A DNA stretch of 38,958 nucleotides, taken from positions 4,869-43,826 of the forward strand of contig KN886985.1 of assembly GCA_000934455.1 (NCBI GenBank). Direction: 5' to 3'. The position numbers and the translations under genes were made by a program. Every line of letters begins with the position of its first letter. Within the stretch, counting starts at the first letter, position 1. Of the stretch, positions 31,701-38,958 are shown piece by piece. The DNA comes from Apostichopus parvimensis. Its lineage: Eukaryota > Echinodermata > Holothuroidea > Aspidochirotida > Stichopodidae. The notes under the pieces were generated by a model that was given only the letters and a program-made list of their open reading frames with translations, made no database searches and had not been told where the DNA came from.

Positions 31701-33235
31701 GAGAAAAGGAAACCAATTAATATATATAATGTCTAACTTGATTTGTTTATCTTTAGGTGAAATCCCACTTGCAAGAGTTAGCGACACTGATATCGAAAAG
31801 CAAATCAGAGGAGGATTCATCTTACCACAACCTCTTTGTTGTCCTGGAGCTGTGTAAGACATCTACAATTTTCAATTTGAACATTTTCTAAAGTTGATAA
31901 CGTGTAAAGAAATATGTCTTTGTCTTCTTTGCACCACCTCTCCCTGCCATTAGTGAAACAAATTGAAACTACTTGCAATCTTGTACGATCCTCTGACAAG
32001 TTATCCATGTCAGATCTGTAAGTTGAGTTAAAACTAAAAAACAAACAAACAGTAAAACGGAAAGGGTATTTTATCTGGATATGATTCGCACCGATATTTA
32101 TGAGAGGCAGTAAGGTTCCCCTCCCTTCCACGTTTCCAACGCTCCCCCCTCCTAATTCCCCTCCCCAAAACCACTCCATATCATGATATAATAAATGAAT
32201 TTGCTGCAGAGTCAGCGACCCCGAAAGTAAATTAAAAAAGATACTCCATGTACGATGTAAGTATATGATGATGATGATTTCTTGACCTTGGGTTACAGAC
32301 AGTTAGGGCCTTTAAGACTACTAGTCATTAATATTCACATTCCTGCATAAAACACAACTTTTATAAGATGATGTGTACTGCCACAGGACAGCTTTCGGGT
32401 AAGCACTTGCGAGACCATTAAGTATCCTACCAGCAATTTTTTTCCTCTTTTGAAATTTAATACTAATAATTCTCGACGTATGTTATATTCGAACGTACAA
32501 CTCATTAGGAGCAAATTCGAAACCTTTTCATCAACACAATAAAGAAATTTTATTCCACATTTTCTTCACAGGTATGGTATTATGCTCTCTTCTTGGAGCA
32601 ACAGAAAAAGGTAGCGACCTAACTTTAGTACGATAGCAACTAAACTCAAAAATATGGTGAAAAAATTAGAACAGGTAAGAACTGTAGGTTATATTGCTAC
32701 AGCACCTTCATATTGGTCTATTTAGTTAACAGGTTTTATATATGAACTACTCTGAAGGCTTTTGGCAAATGTAGTAAGATAATAAATGTACCGGGAACAC
32801 TAGATGTACCAGTGATACTTCCCAAAGAAATGCAGAGATGCTTATTGCTTCCGTTGGCTCACCAATGACTATTAATAAGGAAGAAGGTTACAATAAGCAA
32901 CATGTAATACAACTGTGGTATGGAATCAAGTGGCTTACAATACACATTTAACAGGAAAGAAAGTCAACCAGAGATGCCGTTCATTTTGAAAGATTTGTGG
33001 GGGTCAGGTTAACATTTTCCCTGGCCCTTTGTCAATTTGGCTCTGGTTATCGAAGCCTCTGACGACGACAGGAGGATATATATTATTGGAAATTATGTCT
33101 TGTTTCAAAGTAGTAACATTAACACATATGCTATGTAACACCGTACTTTAAAACTACATGCACTTTGGTTGTTTTCATATATAGAGGGAACAACCACCGC
33201 TACCCGCTGAAATGAACCAAGACACAACCCAGTGA
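22706..33235 (+). CDS. Ig-Ig-transmembrane pseudokinase receptor (possibly broken in this copy)
   Basis: Spliced model with exons 22706-22739, 22834-23190, 23677-23994, 24718-24816, 26618-26645, 26750-26772, 27585-27711, 27933-28043, 30153-30260, 30373-30431, 30744-30863, 31090-31104, 31174-31285, 31757-31853, 32572-32674 and 33185-33235. It encodes a signal peptide, two Ig-like domains, a transmembrane helix, a juxtamembrane stretch and a tyrosine-kinase-like fold. Fold motifs survive (alphaC Glu, hinge, PPE for APE, SDVW, CP-x3-Y). Catalysis does not: the glycine loop is gone, the VAVK Lys is Gln325, HRD is HPA, the catalytic-loop Asn is Lys and DFG is DIC. Likely role: ligand-binding, non-catalytic receptor or scaffold, by analogy with other receptor pseudokinases. 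Two defects remain: a one-base frame conflict between 27711 and 27933, and an in-frame TAG at 32612-32614. All other junctions agree in phase. Confidence 0.72.
22834..23190 (+). CDS. Exon 2 of pseudokinase receptor: Ig-like domain 1
   Basis: The acceptor follows a long pyrimidine tract ending tttctag; the donor is GTAAGT. The exon carries the rest of the signal peptide and an Ig domain with Cys52 (CLECPI), Trp65 (WIKWEH) and Cys115 (EFTCWNR), plus an NAS sequon. The relic exon at 2447-2882 is a paralogue. Confidence 0.82.
23677..23994 (+). CDS. Exon 3 of pseudokinase receptor: Ig-like domain 2
   Basis: A phase-1/phase-1 exon with a canonical Ig core: Cys in TLQCDV, Trp in VTWAIN, Cys in LITCQV. 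Several N-glycosylation sequons (NET, NVT, NGT, NRT, NLS, NIS) fit an extracellular domain. Acceptor tttcattctag, donor GTATTT. Confidence 0.82.
24718..24816 (+). CDS. Exon 4 of pseudokinase receptor: transmembrane helix
   Basis: The acceptor is ctctgttgcag. The exon encodes DAKDDA and then a membrane span [20 protein letters not shown] (244-263), stopped by YRRMQ. The donor is GTAAGT, phase 1. The whole exon with its flanks is tandemly duplicated downstream (24936-25438), where an insertion breaks the second copy. Confidence 0.8.
24936..25438 (+). pseudogene. Second copy of the transmembrane exon, split by an insertion
   Basis: This block repeats 24679-24932 almost exactly, including acceptor ctctgttgcag, coding sequence and donor GTAAGTGCCTC. 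Two changes in the membrane span are visible (Tyr to Ser, Tyr to His). About 247 bp (24990-25236) is inserted just after the first codons, so the acceptor is cut off from the helix. Only the donor-side 87 nt of exon remains. Confidence 0.8.
24990..25236 (-). mobile_element. Retroposon insertion (TAAA-tailed) in duplicated exon
   Basis: On the plus strand it begins with TTTATTTATTTTATTTATT, so on the minus strand it ends in a (TAAATAAA)n-like tail, typical of LINE or SINE 3' ends. The remainder has no coding frame and includes an (AT)n run at about 25124-25138. The exact family and target duplication could not be told. Confidence 0.55.
25470..25995. repeat. Duplicated 75-bp block, copies at 25470 and 25919
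   Basis: ACTGTAAGCGAGGCCGATTA through ATAAATCGTGCGT occurs at about 25468-25548 and again at about 25919-26000, with one visible difference (GTAC/ATAC). Read on the minus strand it appears to be the end of an LTR (see 25830-26278). Confidence 0.75.
25564..25691. repeat. 64-bp tandem duplication
   Basis: TTGTGTATTTTGTGATATG followed by TAGTATGTAG and GTTCTTAAT occurs twice with a 64-bp period and only a few differences, indicating a recent event. Confidence 0.8.
25800..26278. mobile_element. LTR-retrotransposon debris in opposing orientations
   Basis: A 51-bp exact inverted repeat (25830-25880 and 26228-26278) begins TGTAACATCTTATTATAAAG. The left copy is preceded by CCAAGGGGAGAATAT, which looks like a polypurine tract next to the start of a Gypsy-type LTR. 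On the minus strand, the sequence from 26278 to about 25921 is LTR-like, and TGGCAGCGGTG follows it, as a tRNA primer-binding site would. No pol sequence is present. A MITE with long inverted ends is the alternative. Confidence 0.55.
26618..26772 (+). CDS. Exons 5 and 6 of pseudokinase receptor: juxtamembrane
   Basis: Two small exons, 26618-26645 (28 nt, acceptor ttcctaacag, donor GTAAGT) and 26750-26772 (23 nt, acceptor tctttttgag, donor GTAAAC). They read RHSRNSLNI and KSTRTPFY, joining the membrane exon to the N-lobe exon in phase. Both are below the usual exon size and rest on phase and splice sites only. Confidence 0.5.
27585..27711 (+). CDS. Exon 7 of pseudokinase receptor: N-lobe, glycine loop and VAVK lost
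   Basis: The acceptor follows aactttctttttag; the donor is GTAAGA. Only one frame is open, reading [12 protein letters not shown] ... [19 protein letters not shown], then DVFLQNIV. By position TSRMFEYW replaces the glycine-rich loop and VFLQ the VAVK, so the ATP-anchoring Lys is Gln325 (CAA, 27698-27700). The exon ends in phase 2 but the next needs phase 1. Confidence 0.65.
27933..28043 (+). CDS. Exon 8 of pseudokinase receptor: alphaC region
   Basis: Acceptor tttctgaag, donor GTAAGT, phase 2-in and 1-out. It reads [19 protein letters not shown] then IVKLLCIS, matching the alphaC helix (Glu kept in FQEL) and the H-xx-IVxLL strand of tyrosine kinases. Confidence 0.75.
28123..28172. other. Assembly gap (50 N) in intron
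   Basis: A 50-N gap between two G-rich tracts in the intron after exon 8; reading frames across it are artefacts. Confidence 1.
28304..28387. repeat. Two-copy 42-bp tandem repeat, pyrimidine-rich
   Basis: Units at 28304-28345 and 28346-28387 share TTTTTGTTTxTATTCATTTGA and TTCATTTTCxTA-like phrases. Poly-G tracts occur on both sides (28202-28212, 28471-28482). Confidence 0.6.
28883..29275. repeat. Two minisatellites in a large repeat block
   Basis: At 28883-28963 a 20-24-bp unit (TATTATGxGATGTxTTCTTA) recurs three to four times. At 29129-29275 a 45-50-bp unit (TTAGTxAAxACCTGGAxCT plus GTTTTACA and ATGGA) recurs about three times. Both lie in the long intron between exons 8 and 9. Confidence 0.55.
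29400..29960. repeat. GC-richer element in intron, possibly a solo LTR
   Basis: Base composition changes abruptly (for example CTGCGATGACCTAACCCGAG and CGACCCGCGCCGCG) against the AT-rich intron. Together with the minisatellites on its left this looks like a transposon remnant, perhaps an LTR. No paired copy or defined ends were found. Confidence 0.3.
30153..30260 (+). CDS. Exon 9 of pseudokinase receptor: hinge
   Basis: Acceptor gatattttgcag, donor GTAATC, phase 2-in and 1-out. It reads [18 protein letters not shown], the hinge and alphaD of a tyrosine kinase (compare YxVxEYxxxGSLRDFL), followed by a Ser/Ala-rich insert. Confidence 0.8.
30373..30431 (+). CDS. Exon 10 of pseudokinase receptor: alphaE
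   Basis: A 59-nt exon, acceptor ggtatagggaag, donor GTGTAG, phase 2-in and 0-out, reading [19 protein letters not shown]. It restores the phase between exons 9 and 11 and supplies the expected alphaE helix before the catalytic loop. The relic exon 5947-6146, which has the same entry and exit phases, supports it. The acceptor is weak. Confidence 0.5.
30744..30863 (+). CDS. Exon 11 of pseudokinase receptor: catalytic loop, HPA for HRD
   Basis: Exactly 120 nt and phase 0 at both ends (acceptor atcctgcctaag, donor GTAACC). It reads [13 protein letters not shown], then [17 protein letters not shown] has become HPALCLKK (from 30750), removing the catalytic Asp and the metal-binding Asn. DFG has become DIC (from 30810). 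Size, phase and the HPA and KLYD landmarks match the relic exon at 6361-6480. Confidence 0.8.
31090..31104 (+). CDS. Exon 12 of pseudokinase receptor: 15-nt microexon
   Basis: CAAATCCATGATCCT between acceptor catttctag and donor GTGAGT, phase 0, coding QIHDP. It would sit in the activation segment between exons 11 and 13. Splicing 11 directly to 13 is also in frame, so it could be optional. Confidence 0.4.
31174..31285 (+). CDS. Exon 13 of pseudokinase receptor: PPE and DVW motifs
   Basis: Acceptor cacttcaacag, donor GTAAGA. It reads [13 protein letters not shown] and [18 protein letters not shown], the substrate-side P+1 loop (VKWMAPE) and alphaF (SDVWSFGVLLWE) of tyrosine kinases, both well kept. 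This is the clearest kinase-fold segment in the window. Confidence 0.88.
31757..31853 (+). CDS. Exon 14 of pseudokinase receptor: alphaG
   Basis: Acceptor tttatctttag, donor GTAAGA, phase 2-in and 2-out. It reads [20 protein letters not shown] and then a P-x-P-xx-CP segment, matching the alphaG region (G-xx-PYPG ... GYRMPRPxxCP). It joins exon 15 in frame as CPGAVYGIML. Confidence 0.82.
32572..32674 (+). CDS. Exon 15 of pseudokinase receptor: alphaH-alphaI with in-frame stop
   Basis: Acceptor ttttcttcacag, donor GTAAGA, phase 1-in and 0-out. It reads [16 protein letters not shown] at 32612-32614, then [20 protein letters not shown] in the same frame. The text after the stop is the usual end of a tyrosine-kinase fold (RPTFSxLxxxL), so the frame was recently coding throughout. 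Either a nonsense mutation, a read-through or a sequence error. Confidence 0.75.
33185..33235 (+). CDS. Exon 16 of pseudokinase receptor: C-terminal tail
   Basis: Acceptor tttcatatatag, phase 0, reading [16 protein letters not shown] and stopping at TGA 33233-33235. It follows exon 15 in frame if the TAG there is passed. PPLP is a possible SH3- or WW-type ligand. No polyadenylation signal was found close by. Confidence 0.55.
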   Translation, partial: REQPPLPAEMNQDTTQ

Positions 33236-34480
33236 CCGATGTAGAGGAATCTGCCCATTCGACGTCATACTTCGTCCTCGAGTCAAAGTTCCAAACAAAT
33301 GAATATGTCTAGTTAACTAAATCAGATATGATCATAGTATTAATTACAATGTGACAGTTTGCTACTTCAGAACGCTGCAGCAAGTAATCGTTCCATAAAC
33401 TTGGCACACTAAGCGCATCACGTTCAAGGCCTGCCAAAGAATAGATAGAAGTTTTCAACTGGCATGTCCTACAATACCACATGATAGCTGAGGTCTTGTC
33501 TTGGCGCTTGCAAATTGGCATATCATGAAGGTTTATATTTTGAACTAGAAGAGGAGCAAGTTTAGCATACTGAACCCCAACCTTTCCGTCTGCTCACCCG
33601 CAGTAAAATCAACATTTATAACTAAAGAACTTCTAAAATGGTTTAGCCAATAGACTAGCGTCTTCAGACCTTCTTACTTTCACAGCAACTGTAGGCCTAC
33701 TGTGATTTATGCTCTTTCACATTAATGCAGAAAAGCATTAATGATTACTGATAATATGCCAAAACAAGCATTAAAATAGGCCATTATAGATACTTTTTTT
33801 TAGATACATTAGGTCATTTTGACTCCTTTGTTTTAGAGTGGATGTACATCAATCACGTGGTATGGTACCTACAATGATAACTGCATATTTTTCACATTTC
33901 ACGCAAGGATGATTCATATGCTACGTGTTAAACCGCAAGTATATTGAAATGAAACTATAAATCCTAATTTGTATTAAGTAAATATTTAACTTGGATAACC
34001 GGTTCAAAGTACACTAAAGATATACTAACAATGAGATTAACGATGTATGTGTGCTTGTATAATAGCAATTGTGTCGATAGCGTCTACATACTGCTACACC
34101 CCATTTTAATCCATGTATAATGATATGATCAATGTGAGAGCTAGCGGGGAGACTCCTCTCATTTCTTACCAATAGAAAACTAGGGAAGGAGGGGAATATT
34201 GGGGGAATTGGCCTAGTCCCAGGTGTCGGGGTTAGCATGAAGAGTCCGAAGGGGGACAAGGTGAAACAAGTCGCACCTGTACTTTCGACGCCTTTGGTCA
34301 TTTTGGACCTTTGAGACACACGCACCAGTCATATGACTCCGTCCTTCTCCCCATTTTACCACAAAGGCCTACATATACGTAGTTGCTTTCTCGTATGCCC
34401 GGCTCTCCCTTGTAATCACACCACAACCATTACACAAGTAACTTATATCTTTGTATAGCATAGACATATTAACCCAAAAA
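33236..34480. other. Noncoding stretch downstream of the pseudokinase gene
   Basis: Contains the 3' UTR of the pseudokinase gene, end not located. A 70-codon minus-strand frame at 33309-33521 matches nothing I recognise and has no partner exons. No repeat is evident. Confidence 0.4.
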
Positions 34481-34487
34481 CTATGAT

Positions 34488-34725
34488 GCTGAATAATCCA
34501 GGTTTATCGACTGATGATCCTGGATTGTCGCCGATAAAACCTTGACTTTCATTTGATAATCCAGCTGTATATCAAATTAATTTAATAAACCTGCATTTAT
34601 CAACTGAAAATCTCGAATATTTGGTTAATGTTCACATAATTTTATTCGATAATCCAGGTTTATCAGTAAAAAATCCTGGTTTATCGGCGACAGTCCAGGA
34701 TTCTCGATCGATTATTGGGCATTTG
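34488..34725. mobile_element. Palindromic MITE-like element
   Basis: Left part: AATAATCCAGGTTTATCGAC ... GATCCTGGATTGTCGCCGAT. Right part: the reverse-complement cognates (ATCGGCGACAGTCCAGGATT ... GATTATTGGGC). GATAATCCAG-type motifs recur inside. Long inverted ends and no coding frame suit a non-autonomous DNA transposon. No target duplication is obvious. Confidence 0.6.
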
Positions 34726-36200
34726 GCTTGCCTCACGTCCAAATAATCTTTCAATCACACTCCCTCCCTGTCCGTCTAACGGCAATGGCCTAGATATATC
34801 ACTCACCAGCCTGCTTTAGTAGTCTATATTCCATTACGGTTAATACACATATATGATCGCACTTGATAATAAAATGATTATGTTCCCGTTCCCAGTTTGC
34901 GAGTAGTTTTGTAATATAGAAAGGCAGAAGCCTGCTAAATGAAACATGACAAAATATATAATGCAGAAGCACATACAGAGTTTATAATAATTGATATCAT
35001 CATCTGTTTTACCCATTAAAAAGTAACTTACCCTTTAGAAAATGGCTACTGTGAATTCACTTGTATTTCAGCATCTCGTGTAATATTTTAACTTATCCAA
35101 AATGGCGACGATGTCGTCTTGTGATATTATTGCACAATAGGGGAATCCCGGATGCGGTCGCCCTTCTGTTATCGGTAAAACAGGATCAAATTTAAGTTTG
35201 AATGTATATAACTTGACTTATCGTGTCGGTCAAGTGCAAAATGTTTCGCTGAAATAAAGAATTTGGTACCTATTTAAAGACACTGCAGTCTGTATTTTGG
35301 TTAGTTATCTTTTAGATGAATATGTAAATTCTACAATGCATAACGAATACGTGGTTCGTTTTTCTTTTCTTTTCTATAAACGTTTTTTGGCAAATGTGCA
35401 TATTATATATCTTATGTAACGTAGGCTATGATATTGATACTATTGTTACTTTTACAAGGAATACTTTACTTATCGCTTTTTCTACTTTCACTTCAAGTAT
35501 ACCCGAATCATTTTCTTTTCATTTATTGTCTACTGTTATATAAATAGTTTATTAATCCCACGTTTAGACGTGACAATTTTGGACATTCAAATGTTTCATT
35601 GATGTGGTAGGGATAATTCGTTCTGAGGTCCAAAAATTAAACCACAACAACTTCGTATAGAAACATATCCTGTCAGAATAGAAAGTTGTATGGCTGGGTG
35701 TCACTGGTGTGGCAAGTATCGTGACTGGGAAATGATGAGAATTATGATATCTCACCAGAGGTTGTCATTCAAAGTTAATTTATTGAGCAGATCTTTTGCG
35801 GTACGCGTAATAAAAACATTATAATATGGATTATTAAAATGATTTGGAAAGTTTTAAGGCATAAATAATTTTAATAATTTGAAAACGTTCTGGTTCGCAT
35901 TCTCAAGTGTTTAAGAAAATGTGACTGAGTTTCTAGAGAAAGAAATTTAATGATTACCTTAACTTCATCAATACTTGGATTACATTTGGTTGAAAATGCA
36001 GCAAAGTGGAAATCGAACGTTCAAAGTTGTGTGAATATAATACGTAAATTGTGGCAGTAGGGCCTGGGGTTTGTGGCTCTCCCCTTGCCCTGATCTTGTA
36101 AAAAGCTCACCACTGCATACATTAAAAGTGTGCCCCTCGTTGTTAGTGAAAGGGATTTTTTTTTATGAATCTTAATTATTCTATCTTTATATGCAAATCT
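34726..36200. other. AT-rich noncoding stretch
   Basis: No exon, RNA gene or clear repeat was identified on either strand; short open frames here have no recognisable content. Confidence 0.4.
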
Positions 36201-36204
36201 AGTT

Positions 36205-36340
36205 TTTCTATATTCTAGCACCATTTCGTACAATAAATCCAAATATCACCTTTACTTCTACGGAGTTAATATTTTCGTATGTTCTTGTTCATAAAGCAAA
36301 AATATAATCACGCATTAATCCGCGAATGCTTCAATACGCC
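36205..36340. repeat. Dispersed repeat, copy of 15-150
   Basis: Same orientation as the left-edge copy and matching it from CACCATTTCGTACAAT to TCACGCATTAATC, with moderate divergence and small indels. The two copies bracket the receptor cluster. Confidence 0.65.
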
Positions 36341-36735
36341 TATATAACAGATATTCAGAATAAAGAACCCTTTAAGGGTTCCACAGCTTTTCCCATATAA
36401 CTGCTATCAACAATACCCAAGACTTCCAACAGAGCCAGTACTCCGGATCTGTCAACCTCCCGAAATGGCAGCTGTCGGTCTCCACTATCAGTCACCCCGC
36501 CCCCACCCCACACACACATACCCTACGTACCGAATAGAGATATGGAATTAGAAACGACAAAGAAACATATATTTTTTTTCAATAACATTAACATGTAATG
36601 ACAGAATATACATCCATACATATAAAGGAATGTTAATTACACACATAATATAGTTAATCACCCAAAGCAAAATATCCTTTCCCTCCAAATTAGCACTTTC
36701 CCAGTTTCCACAGTCATCTATCCAAATGATACAAA

Positions 36736-37013
36736 CACTGGCGTAGCTAGGTTGTTGTGAATGCCTGGGACCAGGGTGGTGGGGGGGGGGGGCTGTGATA
36801 CCAAACACCGGAAAGAAAAAACCGCTCATATGTTGCATCTCAAACGGGTTCCACGTTCTCTTCAGAGCCACATCCTGGAGTCTAGTTGTATCAGAAATCA
36901 AACACTGATCACCCAAGCCCAGACAATGGTTTGGCTTGGGTGAATGTGGACTTTTCTTTAGGCCCTATTTTTATTGCTGCAATGGGACATAATTGCTCTT
37001 TGCTACGCCATTG
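36736..37013. mobile_element. hAT-like MITE, 278 bp
   Basis: The ends are inverted (CACTGGCGTAGCTAGG left; CTTTGCTACGCCATTG right). The flanks are GATACAAA (36728-36735) and GATACAGA (37014-37021), an 8-bp target duplication with one mismatch. The interior has a poly-G run and no transposase frame, so it would depend on enzyme from elsewhere. Confidence 0.65.
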
Positions 37014-37708
37014 GATACAGACCTACCTACCACTTACAAAGAGAGAAATAAGTCATTCAAATTGTGATGTTTTTGTTGTTATGACAGGTTCATGGAAAAA
37101 CATAGTGACAAGTGAAACAGGATTAAAACACAACCAGTCTAAAATAGAAATACAGAGAGAAGTACTATCACGTGAGACATAGTACTTAAACCCTAGTGTA
37201 AGATATGTTATACAAAGTGAATAATATCCACTTTGTATTTAAATTGAAGATAGTGGATGAGTCTAACCACTAAGCAGACGTGTAGTAAAGTACAACAGCA
37301 GAGTACAACGTACAATTAGAGTCCTCCTTTGCATGAGTACGAGCACAAGGCTCTAATGCAAGTAGGGGACCTTTAGGCGTGCACCAATATTTAAGCTGGA
37401 TATCACAATGCCCCTAGTGCAAGTACAAACCCGGTGAGTATGAGTACAATACAAGTAGGACACAATTCAAATTTCAATGATGTCACAAAATATCGATGAA
37501 ACGTTTATACTGCGTAAATGTAGAATAAATACGACATTACATAGTGAGAGGTATGAACAGACATGAATATACTTTACTATAGATGATGTAGAACTGAACA
37601 ACATCAGACAGTAATTCAAAATGCCCGGTAATTTATTCGTACATCGAGCACGGTATCTTTTGCTGTACCTATCACGAATACATTTTTTTCAAATGTATGG
37701 TAATAGTA

Positions 37709-37962
37709 GACAGGACAGGGCAGATACTATACTATGAAATGGAAAAACAGTGAAGTATCAATAGTATACACAGACATATCAGGTCTTGTATGAACAGACA
37801 GGACAGGGTAGTTACTATGCTATAGACATGGACAGAACAATGAAGTATTCATAGCAAAAAACAGAGATATCATGTATTGTATTGGCAGACTGACCAGCGA
37901 AAAGATATGAAATGTACATGGAAAAGCAGTAGACTATCAATAGTAATCACAGACAGGTCTTT
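37709..37962. repeat. Three-copy, about 88-bp minisatellite
   Basis: Units starting at 37709 (GACAGGACAGGGCAG), 37797 (GACAGGACAGGGTAG) and 37888 (GACTGACCAGCG, most diverged) share TACTAT, GGAAAAxCAGT, xATCAATAGTA and ACAGAxATATC-like phrases. Confidence 0.65.
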
Positions 37963-38654
37963 CAGTACAACAATCACGACACAGATATCTACCTTGATAA
38001 TACTGTCAACACTTCCAACATAACAGCTGTTGTGGTGTGTATCTTGGTTACGTTTTCCTTATCATGGTCGTATACTGTGTGGTCTCTAGGTATAAGGTAC
38101 GTGTTACGCTGTTGCCATTGTGATGTGAAATTTGTGATTGCTAATGGTATGACTTAAATGAAATTGGTATCACTAACAAATCATGTATTATTTAACAGGT
38201 TTTCAAACTTGCAGTATAGCTCTACAGGAGTATGTTTTTACCATCACATGTGGTAGAAGTATTCACATTTGCTGTTAGGATTGGTGAAAATTGGATGAAA
38301 GTGAACTACAAGAGATTTACTCACATAAAATACTTAGGTCATTGTGCTTGCCATAGAACGAAAAATGATACCAAGACTTTGCAGTCATCTTATATTGTAT
38401 TACTAAGAACACATTTTTAATTACATAAACCATTCACATATATCTATATTTACTCTCTTCATATTTCCACCACATATGTTGTGTACTAAATAGAAAAAAA
38501 TATGCAAATGATGAACTACTGAATGAAACTTGTACTGAAATATATTGATACTTTATCATATTTTAGTACAGTCTACAAAAAAATCAATCACATTTTTTTT
38601 ACTCCACATAAATATTGCCAAATATAATTCTCTTAAACTAGAGATAGAAAAAAA
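37963..38654. other. Noncoding stretch, partly 3' UTR of the right-edge gene
   Basis: Nothing coding is recognised. The right portion should include the 3' UTR of the minus-strand exon that ends at 38655. Confidence 0.4.
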
Positions 38655-38747
38655 TCAGTCTTCAAGATTGCGGAAGCTTTGCTGCATATTTTCGTAAAGT
38701 TCACTAAAGTCAGCTTTGATTTTGGCTTCACCATCTTTCACAGGGTC
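38655..38747 (-). CDS. Last coding exon of an unidentified gene (partial)
   Basis: Minus-strand exon with acceptor ctttcattttcag at its 5' side, phase 0, 30 codons and TGA at 38657-38655. It reads DPVKDGEAKIKADFSELYEN and then MQQSFRNLED: hydrophilic, helix-prone, coiled-coil-like. The gene continues to the right of the window. I do not recognise the protein; composition is unlike the receptor genes. Confidence 0.6.
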   Translation of the reverse strand, partial: DPVKDGEAKIKADFSELYENMQQSFRNLED

Positions 38748-38958
38748 CTGAAAATGAAAGAGAGGAAGGAACTTATATATTACACATTGTCAACCAACCT
38801 TTGATGATATATGAATATTTAAGCTATGAAGTTTATAACTAAGGAGGTCACTGAAAGAGAAAGCAATCTAGATCTTAACAGTTGCTTTGTTGGCAATCAA
38901 AAAGTACTAAAATCTCAAACTGAGATTGAATTTGCTCAAAGTATGAGACTTTCCAAGC

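Noticed and set aside
31954..32017. Possible extra kinase exon reading [17 protein letters not shown] between exons 14 and 15
   Set aside because: It would need phase 1 but exon 14 ends in phase 2. Exon 14 joins 32572 directly in frame and gives the expected CP-x3-YxIML kinase motif.
32613..32629. An 18-nt intron (GTAG...TTTAG) that would remove the TAG in exon 15
   Set aside because: Far too short for a spliceosomal intron, and the sequence across it (RPNFS) is itself conserved kinase coding sequence.
33309..33521. 70-codon minus-strand frame as a gene
   Set aside because: No recognisable domain, no splice partners and no paralogue in the window; a chance open frame is as likely.
1..38958. 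CRISPR arrays, bacterial operons, tRNA or rRNA genes
   Set aside because: Introns, splice sites and domain content are animal. No evenly spaced short repeats and no recognisable tRNA or rRNA sequence were found.

Overview
This is an AT-rich eukaryotic (animal) genomic window. Genes are split by GT-AG introns, intergenic DNA is repeat-laden, and there are two assembly gaps. Fast-evolving NACHT and immunoglobulin (Ig) receptor genes lying beside decayed paralogues suggest an invertebrate deuterostome. An echinoderm, perhaps a sea cucumber, is my best guess, but nothing in the window fixes the species. All exon boundaries were worked out by eye from splice sites, reading frame and codon phase.

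Two large genes lie head to head, about 2 kb apart. On the minus strand (20710 to 9940), ten exons whose phases all agree encode a predicted 1141-residue protein: signal peptide, two Ig-like domains, one transmembrane helix, a short basic linker, a NACHT NTPase with an unusual acidic insert, and a short LRR-like C-terminus. In effect it is an NLR tethered to the membrane with its own extracellular Ig ectodomain. On the plus strand (22706 to 33235), about sixteen exons encode signal peptide, two Ig-like domains, transmembrane helix, juxtamembrane region and a tyrosine-kinase-like domain. The catalytic residues of that domain are replaced (VAVK Lys to Gln, HRD to HPA, DFG to DIC) while the fold-defining motifs remain. 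This copy also has one unresolved frame conflict and an in-frame TAG near the end of the kinase fold, so it may be a recent pseudogene or a variant allele.

The left 6.5 kb holds relics of the same two families: decayed NACHT-receptor linker exons (about 670-870, minus) and a collinear set of Ig and kinase exon remnants (2447-6480, plus). One relic keeps the same HPA and KLYD signature, so loss of the catalytic motifs predates the duplication and the pseudokinase is a family trait. The locus therefore looks like a birth-and-death cluster of paired Ig receptors with two different cytoplasmic outputs (NACHT-LRR and pseudokinase), plausibly in innate recognition.

The remaining sequence is introns, intergenic DNA and repeats. 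These include a hAT-like transposon with a perfect 8-bp target duplication in a NACHT-gene intron, a second hAT-like MITE, a retroposon inside a duplicated transmembrane exon, LTR-retrotransposon debris, a palindromic MITE and several minisatellites. At the right edge is the last coding exon of an unidentified minus-strand gene.
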